DNA from: G963669295 sp963669295
Lineage (GTDB): Bacteria > Bacteroidota > Bacteroidia > Flavobacteriales_D > CALLUQ01
DNA: 64,000 nt
Direction of reading: 5' to 3'
NCBI GenBank assembly: GCA_963669295.1
Contig: OY769938.1
Coordinates: 1,488,001 to 1,552,000 of the forward strand
The number at the start of each line of letters is the position of its first letter. Position 1 is the stretch's first letter. Positions 44,207-53,289 of this stretch are shown here, piece after piece. Made by a program: the position numbers and the translations under genes. The notes beneath the pieces are model-generated. The model was not told where the DNA came from and made no database searches. It saw only the letters and a list, made by a program, of their open reading frames with translations.

Positions 44207-44237
44207 TTGTTGATATATTTCGAAATTCGTACTATTG
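44207..44237 (+). promoter_or_regulatory. Candidate RND operon promoter with embedded palindrome
   Basis: TTG (44207-44209), a 20-nt spacer and TACTATTG (44230-44237, one mismatch) form a plausible promoter. The perfect palindrome ATTTCGAAAT (44217-44226) lies between the two elements and shares TTCGAA with the site at marR. The remaining leader to 44524 is about 290 nt. It holds one 61-codon frame (44321-44506) that I do not trust and nothing else I recognise. Confidence 0.45.
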
Positions 44238-44524
44238 CAAAGTCATAATATACTAAATTCGATGAAAGTTGAGTTTAAGGAGGGACAATAAGTAAGACGA
44301 ACCACAAGGAATAATATTTTATGATCCCCATAGATCTTTACGGAAAAGCCACCTTTAACCCAAAGGGAAACAAGAGGTTAACCCCTAAAATAATCACTTA
44401 TTTTTTTTCAAAACTTTACGTTTTTAGAAATAAAAAATTGAACCACGCGCAGGTGGCCGTTATGTTTGCAAACGGATCACCAAATCACATTACCAGAAAA
44501 AACTAATCCAATAAACAATAAGAA

Positions 44525-46888
44525 ATGGAAAAGAATTCGAAAGTAACCAACTATGCCAAATGGGTTGTTAAACGACGCTGGTTGGTACTTGTAGGTAGCC
44601 TTGTTTTGGCCATGCTGGCAGGAATGGGCGGACAAAACATTAAGTTCAACAACGATTATCGGGTATTCTTTGGAGACGACAACCCTCAATTGAATGCCTT
44701 CGATGCCTTGCAAGATAAGTACATCAAAAACGATAATGTACTGATTGTATTGGAGCCCAAAAACGGGGATGTATTTACCAAAGAAAATCTGAAAGCGGTA
44801 GAAGAGCTAACGCTTGCCTCATGGCAAACGCCATTCTCTACTCGTGTAGATGCCCTCACTAACTATCAGCACACCTATTCGGTTGGAGATGATATGTACG
44901 TAGAGGATTTGGCCAGTGACATGGATTCTAAAACCAAAGCGGATGTAGAGAAAATCAGGAAGATTGCGCTTAACGAACCCCTTTTGGTGAATCGAATTGT
45001 AAATGATGATGCCACATTAACCGCGGTGAACATCACTATTACCTTGCCTGGAGAAGCCATGAATGAAAACCAGATGGTGGTTGATAGTGTGAAAACCATG
45101 GTTGCTGCCTGGCAGGAAACTTATCCTGACTTTACCATACGGTATAGCGGTTTAACTGTGATGAACCAAACCTTTACCGATGTGGCTATGGGGGATATGT
45201 CGAGCCTTATCCCGCTCATGTTTCTCATCATCATTATTATGGTGTTAATTGCTACTCGCAGTGCTACGGGCATGTTTGCTTCTGTCTTCATTCTCTTTTT
45301 CTCCATTATGGCTGCCATGGGTATTGCCGGGTGGCTTGGGTTTGAACTCACGGGGGTTACGGTATCGGTGCCCACCATGGTAATGACCCTGGCCATTGCC
45401 GACACCATTCATATCCTGGTAACAGTTATACAGCAGATGCGCAAAGGGTTGAATAGGAGAGATGCCATTGTTGAAAGTTTAAAAATCAATATGTCGCCAG
45501 TATTCATTACCAGCGTGACTACTGCTATAGGTTTCTTGACTTTGAACTTAAGTGACTCACCTCCTTTCCACGACTTAGGAAATATGACTGCAGTAGGTGT
45601 AATGGCAGCATTCTTTTTCTCCATCACCTTCTTGCCTGCATTCCTTGCAGTATTGCCTATGCGTGTAAAGCAAAGAGATGAGCAAGCTATCAAAGGCAAT
45701 AGCATGAATCGCTTTGCCGAGTGGGTAGTAGGTAACCGCACCAAAGTGTTGATCGGTTCCACCTTGTTTACTTTTGCCATCGCAGGTTTCTCGGTATTGA
45801 ATCAAATTAACAATGATTTTGTTGGGTTTTTCTCTGAGGACGTTCCTTTTAGGCGAGATGCTGATTTTGTAAGCGAAAACCTCACGGGTATTTTTACTTT
45901 AGAGTTTTCATTAGGGTCGGGAGAAAGTGATGGCATTAGTGAGCCGGAGTATCAGAAAAAACTTCAGGCTTTCGAAAAATGGTGGTATGAACAAGACTAT
46001 GTAATTCATGTCAACTCATTCCACGAAATACCCATGCGCACCAACCGATCGATGCATGGTGATAGCACACAATATTACGTTGTTCCGAACAGCAGGGAAG
46101 AAGCGGCACAATATCTGCTATTGTATGAAATGTCGCTGCCTTATGGGCTCGATTTGAACAACCAAATTAATGTAGATAAATCGGAAACACGTTTTGTGGT
46201 AACCGTTGAAAACATTACTTCTAATCAATTAATTGCCATGAGTGAAGCCGGAGAAAAGTGGCTCAAGGAAAATGCCCCTGAATACATGTTTGCCTATGCG
46301 GTAAGCCCTGGGTTGATGTTTTCGCACCTTGGGGTACGGCAGGCCAACAGTATGATTAGTGGTACAGGGCTGGCCTTACTGCTTATTTCACTGGTATTAA
46401 TTTTCGCCTTGCGAAGCTTAAAGTTTGGACTCATTAGTTTGATTCCAAACGTAGCACCACTGGCTGTAGGCTTCGGTATTTGGGGATTGGTAGATGGCAT
46501 GGTGCATACTGGAATTACCGTAGTATTTGGTATGACTCTAGGTATTATAGTTGATGATACGGTACACTTTTTGTCGAAGTACATTCGAGCACGACGCGAC
46601 ATGGGAAAATCGACTGAAGATGCAGTACGTTACGCTTTTGCCACAGTAGGCAGGGCCATTCTTGTTACCACCATTGTATTGGTATCTGGGTTTGTTATAC
46701 TTGCACAATCGAACTTTGCCATGAACTCAGGCATGGGGCAATTAACTGCCATCATTGTAGTAGTGGCCCTGGTGATTGACTTCTTGCTATTGCCTACTTT
46801 GTTGTTGGCATTGGACCGAAAGAAAATTAACTTGCAACCAGCAGAACAAACAGAAGCTGTGGAAGAAAAAGCCACAGTAGAAGCATAA
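44525..46888 (+). CDS. RND-superfamily exporter, MMPL type
   Basis: The 787-residue protein has the RND duplication: one helix, a periplasmic domain, then five helices, repeated twice. Characteristic segments are KFNNDYRVFFGDDNPQLNAFDALQDKY in the first periplasmic domain, TMVMTLAIADTIHILVTVIQQM and VVFGMTLGIIVDDTVHFLSKYIRARRD with the proton-relay acidic residues, and the sterol-sensing-like helix pair after each. It is of the MMPL/HpnN type that moves lipids or hydrophobic compounds rather than AcrB-type tripartite drug efflux. Together with the two following genes it forms a probable lipid or toxic-compound export unit. Confidence 0.9.
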   Translation: MEKNSKVTNYAKWVVKRRWLVLVGSLVLAMLAGMGGQNIKFNNDYRVFFGDDNPQLNAFDALQDKYIKNDNVLIVLEPKNGDVFTKENLKAVEELTLASWQTPFSTRVDALTNYQHTYSVGDDMYVEDLASDMDSKTKADVEKIRKIALNEPLLVNRIVNDDATLTAVNITITLPGEAMNENQMVVDSVKTMVAAWQETYPDFTIRYSGLTVMNQTFTDVAMGDMSSLIPLMFLIIIIMVLIATRSATGMFASVFILFFSIMAAMGIAGWLGFELTGVTVSVPTMVMTLAIADTIHILVTVIQQMRKGLNRRDAIVESLKINMSPVFITSVTTAIGFLTLNLSDSPPFHDLGNMTAVGVMAAFFFSITFLPAFLAVLPMRVKQRDEQAIKGNSMNRFAEWVVGNRTKVLIGSTLFTFAIAGFSVLNQINNDFVGFFSEDVPFRRDADFVSENLTGIFTLEFSLGSGESDGISEPEYQKKLQAFEKWWYEQDYVIHVNSFHEIPMRTNRSMHGDSTQYYVVPNSREEAAQYLLLYEMSLPYGLDLNNQINVDKSETRFVVTVENITSNQLIAMSEAGEKWLKENAPEYMFAYAVSPGLMFSHLGVRQANSMISGTGLALLLISLVLIFALRSLKFGLISLIPNVAPLAVGFGIWGLVDGMVHTGITVVFGMTLGIIVDDTVHFLSKYIRARRDMGKSTEDAVRYAFATVGRAILVTTIVLVSGFVILAQSNFAMNSGMGQLTAIIVVVALVIDFLLLPTLLLALDRKKINLQPAEQTEAVEEKATVEA

Positions 46889-46919
46889 ATAGAGCATAAT
46901 AAAATAAAACCATAAACAA

Positions 46920-47699
46920 ATGAAACAAAGTAAAGTACTGTCCTTAGTAGCATTAGCTTCCATCGTAAGCATGTCGGCTTTCGCTCAAAACAAGGGACTG
47001 GAAATTGCTAAAAAAGCAGATGCTGCCGACAATGGTTGGGGCGATTCTGCTAACACCTTAAACATGACCTTGAAAAACAGGCATGGACAGGAAACCAAGC
47101 GCCAAATGAAAAGTTACTTTTTAGAAGTAAAAGGCGATGGCGATAAATCATTAACTGTTTTTAACACTCCGGCAGATGTTAAAGGCACCGCCACATTGGC
47201 TTACACGCACAAAAGTGGGCCAGACGATCAGTGGTTGTACCTTCCAGCGTTGAAAAGGGTGAAGCGTATCTCAGGATCAAACCGATCGGGCCCCTTCATG
47301 GGCAGCGAGTTTGCTTACGAAGATCTTTCATCGCAAGAGGTGGAAAAATACACCTACAAGTACATCAAAGATGAAAAGATGAATGGTGCAGACTGCCACG
47401 TGGTAGAGCGTTATCCTGTGGAGAAAACTTCTGGGTATAAGCGTCAGGTTGTTTGGTTTAACAAGTCGAACTACCGGGTAGAAAAAACCGATTACTACGA
47501 TCGAAAAAACACCTTGTTGAAGACCCTCACCTTTTCGAAATACAAGCAATACCTTGGCAAGTACTGGAGAGCCAATGAAATGAAAATGGTGAACCACCAA
47601 AACAAAAAGCAAACGGTATTGCAATTCACTGATATGAAGTTCAAAACCGGATTAACGGAAGAAGACTTTTCTCAAAACAGTTTAAAAAGAGCTAAGTAA
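46920..47699 (+). CDS. Outer-membrane lipoprotein-sorting (LolA-like) protein
   Basis: The 259-residue protein has a signal peptide (VLSLVALASIVSMSAFAQ) and a LolA-like domain of the type encoded next to MMPL exporters. It includes RHGQETKRQMKSYFLEVKGDGDKSL, YTHKSGPDDQWLYLPALKRVKRISGSNRSGPFMGSEFAYEDLSSQE and VVWFNKSNYRVEKTDYYDRKN. The fold binds acyl chains and is thought to carry the exported lipid or lipoprotein across the periplasm. It lies 31 bp after the exporter gene and 1 bp before the barrel gene. Confidence 0.85.
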   Translation: MKQSKVLSLVALASIVSMSAFAQNKGLEIAKKADAADNGWGDSANTLNMTLKNRHGQETKRQMKSYFLEVKGDGDKSLTVFNTPADVKGTATLAYTHKSGPDDQWLYLPALKRVKRISGSNRSGPFMGSEFAYEDLSSQEVEKYTYKYIKDEKMNGADCHVVERYPVEKTSGYKRQVVWFNKSNYRVEKTDYYDRKNTLLKTLTFSKYKQYLGKYWRANEMKMVNHQNKKQTVLQFTDMKFKTGLTEEDFSQNSLKRAK

Positions 47700-47700
47700 C

Positions 47701-48930
47701 GTGAAGCATGCAACAATAGCAGCACTTTGTTTGCTGCTTGGTGGTGGGGTGCTGGCCCAGGAAGGTGATTCCACAGCAGTGAGAAAAAAGATGTTTTCTT
47801 ACTCCGAATTTACCGGAGAAATTGAAGGGAGCTATCGCTACTTTCCTGAGGAATCATTGTATCCCGGTCAGCACGAAGAATACTTCTCCTCCGCCTTTCA
47901 ACCCAAACTTTACCTGGAATGGAACGATGGCAAACAATCGTTCAACTTCCAGGGGTTTGCACGACTCGATCAGTACGACAATCAACGTACACATGCCGAC
48001 ATTCGAGAAATGTACTGGCAGAAGGTGTTTAGAACCTGGGAGATGAGTGTTGGGTTGAAGAAAATATTTTGGGGCGTTACCGAATCCAATCACCTGGTAG
48101 ACATTATTAACCAAAGTGATGGTGTAGAAGGATTTGATCTGGAGCAGAAGCTCGGACAACCTATGGTTCACCTTTCTTTTGCCCCAAGTTGGGGAACCGT
48201 AGACATGTTCATATTGTCTTATTTTCGCGAGCTTACATTTCCAGGAGAGCAAGGGCGGCTACGGCCGCCCTTTCAAATCAATTACGACGACGTAACATTT
48301 GAAAGCGACAATGAAGAATGGCAACCTGAATTTGCATTGAGGTGGTCGAACAGTATTAGTGTATTCGACATTGGCCTTTCGCACTTTTACGGCACCAGCA
48401 GAACGCCTATTTTTAATACCGTTGTTGACACTAGCTTTAACATCAGCTTTACCCCACATTATGAACTCATCAACCAATCGGCCATAGATTTGCAAGCCTC
48501 TACCGGTTCGATGTTGTGGAAGGTGGAAGCCATTCATCGTGAAAGCAAAAGAAAAACCATTACTGCCATTACCGCAGGAGGTGAATACACGTTTAGCAAC
48601 CTGTTTCGATCGGGAATTGATGTAGGAATTTTAGCCGAATACCTCTTTGACGACCGTGGCCAGGAGTTGATTACCGGGTTCAACAACGACATCTTTTTAG
48701 CAGCCCGTATTGCCTTAAACGATAAGCAAAGCACCGACTTCCTGGGTGGAGTAACCATTGATCGCGATACCGACGCTCAACTGTTGTTTGCACAAGCCAA
48801 CCGCAGGCTGGGAGAAACCTGGAAGGTATCACTTGATTACTCTGGTTTTGGTAACATTCCTGAAGACGATTTCTTATACCTGATCCGTAAAGATGGTTTT
48901 GTTCAGGTAACTTTGATAAAATACTTTTAA
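47701..48930 (+). CDS. Outer-membrane beta-barrel protein partnering the RND exporter
   Basis: The 409-residue protein starts at GTG with a signal peptide (ATIAALCLLLGGGVLAQ) and consists of alternating amphipathic strands ending in an aromatic residue (VQVTLIKYF), the usual outer-membrane targeting end. It resembles the DUF1302-like barrels found with MMPL/LolA-like pairs in Proteobacteria, although similarity is judged by layout rather than motif. It likely provides the outer-membrane component of the same pathway. Confidence 0.75.
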   Translation: MKHATIAALCLLLGGGVLAQEGDSTAVRKKMFSYSEFTGEIEGSYRYFPEESLYPGQHEEYFSSAFQPKLYLEWNDGKQSFNFQGFARLDQYDNQRTHADIREMYWQKVFRTWEMSVGLKKIFWGVTESNHLVDIINQSDGVEGFDLEQKLGQPMVHLSFAPSWGTVDMFILSYFRELTFPGEQGRLRPPFQINYDDVTFESDNEEWQPEFALRWSNSISVFDIGLSHFYGTSRTPIFNTVVDTSFNISFTPHYELINQSAIDLQASTGSMLWKVEAIHRESKRKTITAITAGGEYTFSNLFRSGIDVGILAEYLFDDRGQELITGFNNDIFLAARIALNDKQSTDFLGGVTIDRDTDAQLLFAQANRRLGETWKVSLDYSGFGNIPEDDFLYLIRKDGFVQVTLIKYF

Positions 48931-48931
48931 C

Positions 48932-49024
48932 ATGAAAAAGCACGTTAAGAAAGGGGCAAAAAAAGCCTCAAAAACAACTGCTACTATCAAGGACATTCCT
49001 TACCGGTATCGGTTGTTTTTCTAG
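48932..49024 (+). CDS. Possible 30-residue basic peptide
   Basis: A short frame begins ATG 1 bp after the barrel gene stop and encodes MKKHVKKGAKKASKTTATIK followed by ten more residues. It is strongly Lys-rich at the N-terminus. The 3' part overlaps the recJ stop by 4 bp. The region also contains the inverted repeat AAAAACAAC (48969-48977) with GTTGTTTTT (49012-49020), so it may simply be a terminator region. The coding call is weak. Confidence 0.25.
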   Translation: MKKHVKKGAKKASKTTATIKDIPYRYRLFF

Positions 49025-50727
49025 TCGTGAAACCGAATGTCTTTTAAGTTCAGTTGCAGCGACACCTTGCCATCCCACTCATTTTCTTCGATGGTGTAAA
49101 CGATGTCAAAAGGGTCTTTACTCATGATGCGATTGAAGTGTGCTCCTAACCCAAAGCCGATGGCACCAAACTTTATCGACAAATCGTGGGGCGAAGCAAT
49201 GGTTAGCTTCACATGATTTTCACCAACAATTCTTCCCCATCCGGTATCCATTACATTGCGAGATATAAAAATGGGCTTCATGTTTTGCGGGCCAAAAGGG
49301 CCTAACTGCTTCAAAATTTTGTAAAACTTCGAGGTGATTTCTTGCAGTTCCAGCTCCATGTCGATTTCAATTTCTGGCACCAATTGTTGTTCGGTAATGG
49401 TACTGGCCACTACTGCTTCAAACTTCTGCTGAAAAGCAGTCACCTTGTCTAAAGACATGGTAAGGCCGGCTGCATACTTGTGCCCTCCAAACTGCTCTAA
49501 TAAATCGCTGCATTGGTCAATGGCATTGTATATGTCAAACCCTTTTACTGAGCGCGCGGAGCCGGTAGCCTTCCCTCCCGATTCGGTGAGCACAATGGTT
49601 GGGCGATAATACGCTTCTATTAGCCTTGAAGCCACAATACCAATCACACCTTTGTGCCAATGTTCCTGGAACAACACCGTCGTTTTTGCTCCTGCGTTAT
49701 TGTCTTCAGCCAGCATGCCCAGGGCCTCTAGCGTGATGCTTTTATCCAACTGTTTGCGCTCAATGTTATCTTCATCAATCAGCTTACTTGATACCGCTGC
49801 GGCCTCTTCGTTGTTACTCACCAACAACTCCACAGCCTTTTTACCACTTTCAATCCTACCGGCCGCATTGATGCGCGGCCCTATAATAAAGACCAGGTCG
49901 GTAATGCTCAACTCCTTTTTAACCGTAGCCAATGTTAAGATGGCCTTGATTCCCTGTCGTGGTGTTTCGTTGATGCGCTTTACCCCATAGTATGCCAACA
50001 CCCTGTTTTCGCCTGTAATGGGTACAATGTCGGCTGCAATGCTCACTGCCAATAAATCGAGGCAGGGCAACAACTGCTCAAATGGCAGTCCTTTATGTGC
50101 GTACAGCGCTTGCATTAACTTAAAGCCAATGCCACAGCCCGAAAGCTCATCGTAAGGATAGCTGCAATCGTCTTGTTTCGGGTCAAGTACCGCTATTGCT
50201 TGTGGCACCTCATCACCCGGGCGGTGGTGGTCGCAAATAATAAAATCAACACCTTTTTCAGTAGCGTAAGCCACTTTTTCTACTGCCTTTATGCCACAAT
50301 CAAGAGCAATGATTAGCGTATACCCTTCGGCTGCAGCATAATCAATGCCTTTGTATGAAACACCATAACCTTCGGTATAACGGTCGGGAATGTAGTACTC
50401 GAGGTGTGGATGCAATGGGGTGAGCGAGGAATACACCAACGATACCGCTGTTGTTCCATCCACATCGTAATCGCCATATACCAGGATGCGCTCTTTATCA
50501 TCAATGGCTTTCTCTAATCGAGCAATAGCTTTGTCCATATCTTTCATCAAGAATGGGTCGTGCAAGTCGTTCAGGCTCGGGCGAAAAAATGTTTTCGCCT
50601 CCTCAAAGGTGGTAATGCCACGCTGTACCAACAGGCCAGCCAGCTTGTGGTTAACGTTAATGGCATCAGCCAAATGCTTTACCTGATCGGCATTAGCCGC
50701 TGCTTTGACAACCCATCTTTTTTCCAT
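49021..50727 (-). CDS. recJ: Single-stranded-DNA-specific 5'-3' exonuclease
   Basis: RecJ degrades 5' single strands in recombination and mismatch repair. The 568-residue protein has the DHH phosphoesterase motifs ILVYGDYDVDGTTAVSLVY, FIICDHHRPGDEVPQAIAVLDPK and GIGFKLMQAL. DHHA1 motifs follow (KHYAAGLTMSLD-like segment GGHKYAAGLTMS), and the C-terminal OB domain includes LGPFGPQNMKPIF. The ATG at 50727 (MEKRWVVKAAANAD) matches the family start; two earlier in-frame ATGs would add up to 13 residues. Confidence 0.95.
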   Translation of the reverse strand: MEKRWVVKAAANADQVKHLADAINVNHKLAGLLVQRGITTFEEAKTFFRPSLNDLHDPFLMKDMDKAIARLEKAIDDKERILVYGDYDVDGTTAVSLVYSSLTPLHPHLEYYIPDRYTEGYGVSYKGIDYAAAEGYTLIIALDCGIKAVEKVAYATEKGVDFIICDHHRPGDEVPQAIAVLDPKQDDCSYPYDELSGCGIGFKLMQALYAHKGLPFEQLLPCLDLLAVSIAADIVPITGENRVLAYYGVKRINETPRQGIKAILTLATVKKELSITDLVFIIGPRINAAGRIESGKKAVELLVSNNEEAAAVSSKLIDEDNIERKQLDKSITLEALGMLAEDNNAGAKTTVLFQEHWHKGVIGIVASRLIEAYYRPTIVLTESGGKATGSARSVKGFDIYNAIDQCSDLLEQFGGHKYAAGLTMSLDKVTAFQQKFEAVVASTITEQQLVPEIEIDMELELQEITSKFYKILKQLGPFGPQNMKPIFISRNVMDTGWGRIVGENHVKLTIASPHDLSIKFGAIGFGLGAHFNRIMSKDPFDIVYTIEENEWDGKVSLQLNLKDIRFHD

Positions 50728-50798
50728 AACTTGCTTTATATCGTAAGCCATTACTAAGGTACGCACAAATTGACAATTGAAGCCATTAAAATTGCCCC

Positions 50799-51185
50799 AT
50801 GGTAAACACGGATACTTTAACGCGCCAGTTGGAAACAGTGATTGCCCGCGCAGAACGTTTTCAATCGGTTGATAATTTTAGCGATGAAGAGGCCGTTAAC
50901 TTTGCCAATTATGTGGAGGAAACACGCACCTTTCTTTACCACCATACCCGCAATCCGAAAATACTGGAACGGCTGGAACGACTACCCAACATGAAAGCAA
51001 TCGTGGCCAACCACGATAACAACAGCGCCATTGGTAGTTTTAAAGCATTGCGCAGTGGTGTTTTGAGCAGCTTGCTCAGCAACTCAGGAAAATCGGCAGG
51101 CAAAAGTCGGGTGCGCAAAAAAGCCAAAGCAGTTTCTGAGGTGTTTTCTTCCATCGTTTTCCTCCTGAAATGGGAAAACGAATGA
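50799..51185 (+). CDS. Small protein of unknown function
   Basis: This 128-residue protein is soluble and mostly helical, with an acidic first half (SDEEAVNFANYVEETRTFLYHHTRNPKIL) and a basic segment near residues 98-112 (SGKSAGKSRVRKKAKAV). No signal peptide or domain is recognised. It diverges from recJ and precedes the methyltransferase gene, which has its own promoter. The coding assignment rests on frame length, position and composition. Confidence 0.55.
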   Translation: MVNTDTLTRQLETVIARAERFQSVDNFSDEEAVNFANYVEETRTFLYHHTRNPKILERLERLPNMKAIVANHDNNSAIGSFKALRSGVLSSLLSNSGKSAGKSRVRKKAKAVSEVFSSIVFLLKWENE

Positions 51186-51195
51186 TCTATTCCCC

Positions 51196-51203
51196 TATCT
51201 TTG
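51196..51203 (+). promoter_or_regulatory. -7 box for the rRNA methyltransferase gene
   Basis: TATCTTTG is a full match to TAnnTTTG. The TTG at 51201 that would give the longest frame is part of this box, which argues for a later start at 51222 or 51240. Confidence 0.5.
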
Positions 51204-51221
51204 CCCGCAAATTGTTTGTTG

Positions 51222-52379
51222 TTGGATAACACATTTAATATGGTGGCCACTACGTTGGCCGGACTGGAGCCTGTTTTAATGCAGGAGATTACTGCATTGG
51301 GGGCACGCAACGCTCAGGAGCAAACCCGTGCTGTGAGTTTTGAGGGAGACCAGGAGTTGCTTTACAAGGCCAACTTGTATTTGCGCACTGCCCTCCGTAT
51401 TTTAAAACCCATTTGCCATTTCAAAGCCAACAATGAGGCACAGTTGTACAACAATGTGATGGAACACGATTGGAGTCAGTACCTGGATAACCATCAAACT
51501 TTTGCCATCAACTCGGCTGTGCATTCCGACCATTTTACCCACTCGAAATTTGTGGCCCTAAAGACCAAGGATGCTATTGTAGATCAATTCCGAAACCGCA
51601 CGGGGCAACGTCCATCGATTGATGTGGAAGAGCCACATGTACGTTTTCATTTGCGCATTAGTCAACACCATTGCACTATTTCCATCGACAGTTCGGGCGA
51701 CCCTTTGAACCGAAGAGGGTACCGACAAGGGGTGGGTAAGGCTCCACTTAATGAAGTGTTAGCCGCAGGCCTTATTGCCCTTTCGGGATGGGAATGCAAC
51801 AGTCATTTTGTAGACCCCATGTGTGGATCGGGCACCATTGCCATTGAAGCTGCATTGAAAGCATACAACATTGCTCCGGGCAGCATCCGCAAGCGATTTG
51901 GATTCATGAATTGGAACGATTTTGATCGCAATTTATGGAACCGACTGGTTCATGAAGCGAAGCTCAGTGAACGTACTTTTGATTATGAAATTGTGGCTTC
52001 CGACCAATCGTTATTGGCCATAGGTGTGGCAGGGAGGAACATCAAAAATATAGGGTTGGATAGTAAGATCAAGCTGGTAAAAAAAGCGTTTGATCAATTG
52101 GAGCCTCCTTCTGATGGTGGCTTGTTGATTACCAACCCTCCTTATGGAGAACGCCTTGATGAGGGCGACATGAATGCGCTGTACAAAAGCATTGGCGACC
52201 GACTAAAGCAAGTGTACAGCGGCTACGATGCCTGGGTGCTCAGTTCCAACTTCCAGGCCTTTAAGCATGTAGGGTTGCGCCCTTCCAGAAAAATCCCATT
52301 GGTGAACGGTGCATTGGAGTGCAGCTTTCGCAAATACAGCATGTACCAGGGGAGTAAAAAGGCCAAATTCAACAATTGA
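51222..52379 (+). CDS. THUMP-domain class I rRNA methyltransferase (RlmL N-terminal type)
   Basis: The 385-residue enzyme has an N-terminal THUMP RNA-binding region (VATTLAGLEPVLMQEITALGARNAQE to about 150) and a UPF0020-type SAM methyltransferase domain. DPMCGSGTIAIEAAL forms the SAM motif, and LLITNPPYGERL is the amino-methyltransferase NPPY motif. It corresponds to the N-terminal half of E. coli RlmKL, which makes m2G2445 in 23S rRNA. The start is uncertain: TTG at 51222 gives MDNTFNMVATT, matching relatives; ATG at 51240 is the alternative. Confidence 0.9.
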   Translation: MDNTFNMVATTLAGLEPVLMQEITALGARNAQEQTRAVSFEGDQELLYKANLYLRTALRILKPICHFKANNEAQLYNNVMEHDWSQYLDNHQTFAINSAVHSDHFTHSKFVALKTKDAIVDQFRNRTGQRPSIDVEEPHVRFHLRISQHHCTISIDSSGDPLNRRGYRQGVGKAPLNEVLAAGLIALSGWECNSHFVDPMCGSGTIAIEAALKAYNIAPGSIRKRFGFMNWNDFDRNLWNRLVHEAKLSERTFDYEIVASDQSLLAIGVAGRNIKNIGLDSKIKLVKKAFDQLEPPSDGGLLITNPPYGERLDEGDMNALYKSIGDRLKQVYSGYDAWVLSSNFQAFKHVGLRPSRKIPLVNGALECSFRKYSMYQGSKKAKFNN

Positions 52380-52455
52380 TTGTTAAAGACCCGTTCCCTA
52401 CTTCCCGCAAACCGAGTGAATTAAATGGTAATTTCGATTCGTTCATGCCATCTGA

Positions 52456-53289
52456 ATGACTGTCGATACCTCCAAAGAAGTTAAAGAGCAGGGCTGGAGA
52501 GCCCGGTTGCACGAAATCATTTTCGAGGCAGATACCTTTGCCGGTAAGCTCTTCGACATTTCTTTGATGTGTGCCATTGTTTTAAGCATCATTACTGTAA
52601 TGCTTGACAGTGTTGATGACATTGCCGCAAAACATGGTACAACCCTCAATGTGTTGGAATGGGTCTTCACGGCCTTTTTTACGTTAGAATACATTGCCAG
52701 GATTGTGGTTTTGAGAAGGCCTGCTAAATACATCTTTAGTTTTTTCGGCATCATCGACCTGTTGTCGGTAGTACCTACCTATATCGGGTTGTTTGTTCCG
52801 GCAACACAATACTCGGTAGCCCTTCGTACACTCCGCTTGTTGCGAGTGTTCAGGGTACTTAAACTTGCTCGTTATCTGGGGGAAGCACGGATTTTGGCCC
52901 AGGCCCTAAAGGCCAGTCGGGCCAAAATCACCGTGTTCCTGGTGGCCGTGCTTAGCATTGCCATCATTATGGGAACCCTTATGTACATTATAGAAGCGGA
53001 AAAAAATGGTGATGAGTTCACCAGCATTCCCCGCAGCATTTATTGGGCCATAGTTACCATGACTACCGTGGGCTTTGGCGACATTAAACCCATCACCGAA
53101 CTGGGGCAATTTGTAGCATCAATCCTTATGATTATGGGTTATGGCGTTATTGCCGTGCCTACAGGAATTGTGGGGGCAGAGTTATCGCGTACCAAGGTAA
53201 GTACCAATACACGTGCCTGTGAAAGTTGCGGAGGGGAAGGGCACGACGACGATGCCGAGCATTGCAAGTATTGTGGGGAGACCCTTTAG
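52456..53289 (+). CDS. Voltage-gated-type potassium channel with C-terminal zinc ribbon
   Basis: The 277-residue protein has the 6TM layout of Kv-like ion transport proteins. The S4 helix is LRTLRLLRVFRVLKLARYLGEARI with regularly spaced arginines, and the pore loop is IYWAIVTMTTVGFGDIKP with TVGFGD as the potassium filter. After S6 the tail carries four cysteines (C255, C258, C270, C273; CESCG and CKYCG) that form a likely zinc ribbon. A soluble metal-binding module in place of an RCK or cyclic-nucleotide domain may act in gating or redox sensing; this is inference. It converges with the endonuclease gene, overlapping by 4 bp. Confidence 0.88.
   Translation: MTVDTSKEVKEQGWRARLHEIIFEADTFAGKLFDISLMCAIVLSIITVMLDSVDDIAAKHGTTLNVLEWVFTAFFTLEYIARIVVLRRPAKYIFSFFGIIDLLSVVPTYIGLFVPATQYSVALRTLRLLRVFRVLKLARYLGEARILAQALKASRAKITVFLVAVLSIAIIMGTLMYIIEAEKNGDEFTSIPRSIYWAIVTMTTVGFGDIKPITELGQFVASILMIMGYGVIAVPTGIVGAELSRTKVSTNTRACESCGGEGHDDDAEHCKYCGETL

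Noticed and set aside
44321..44506. 61-codon frame between marR and the RND gene
   Set aside because: No domain, no clear initiation signal and a mixed composition; the stretch is better explained as a long 5' leader.
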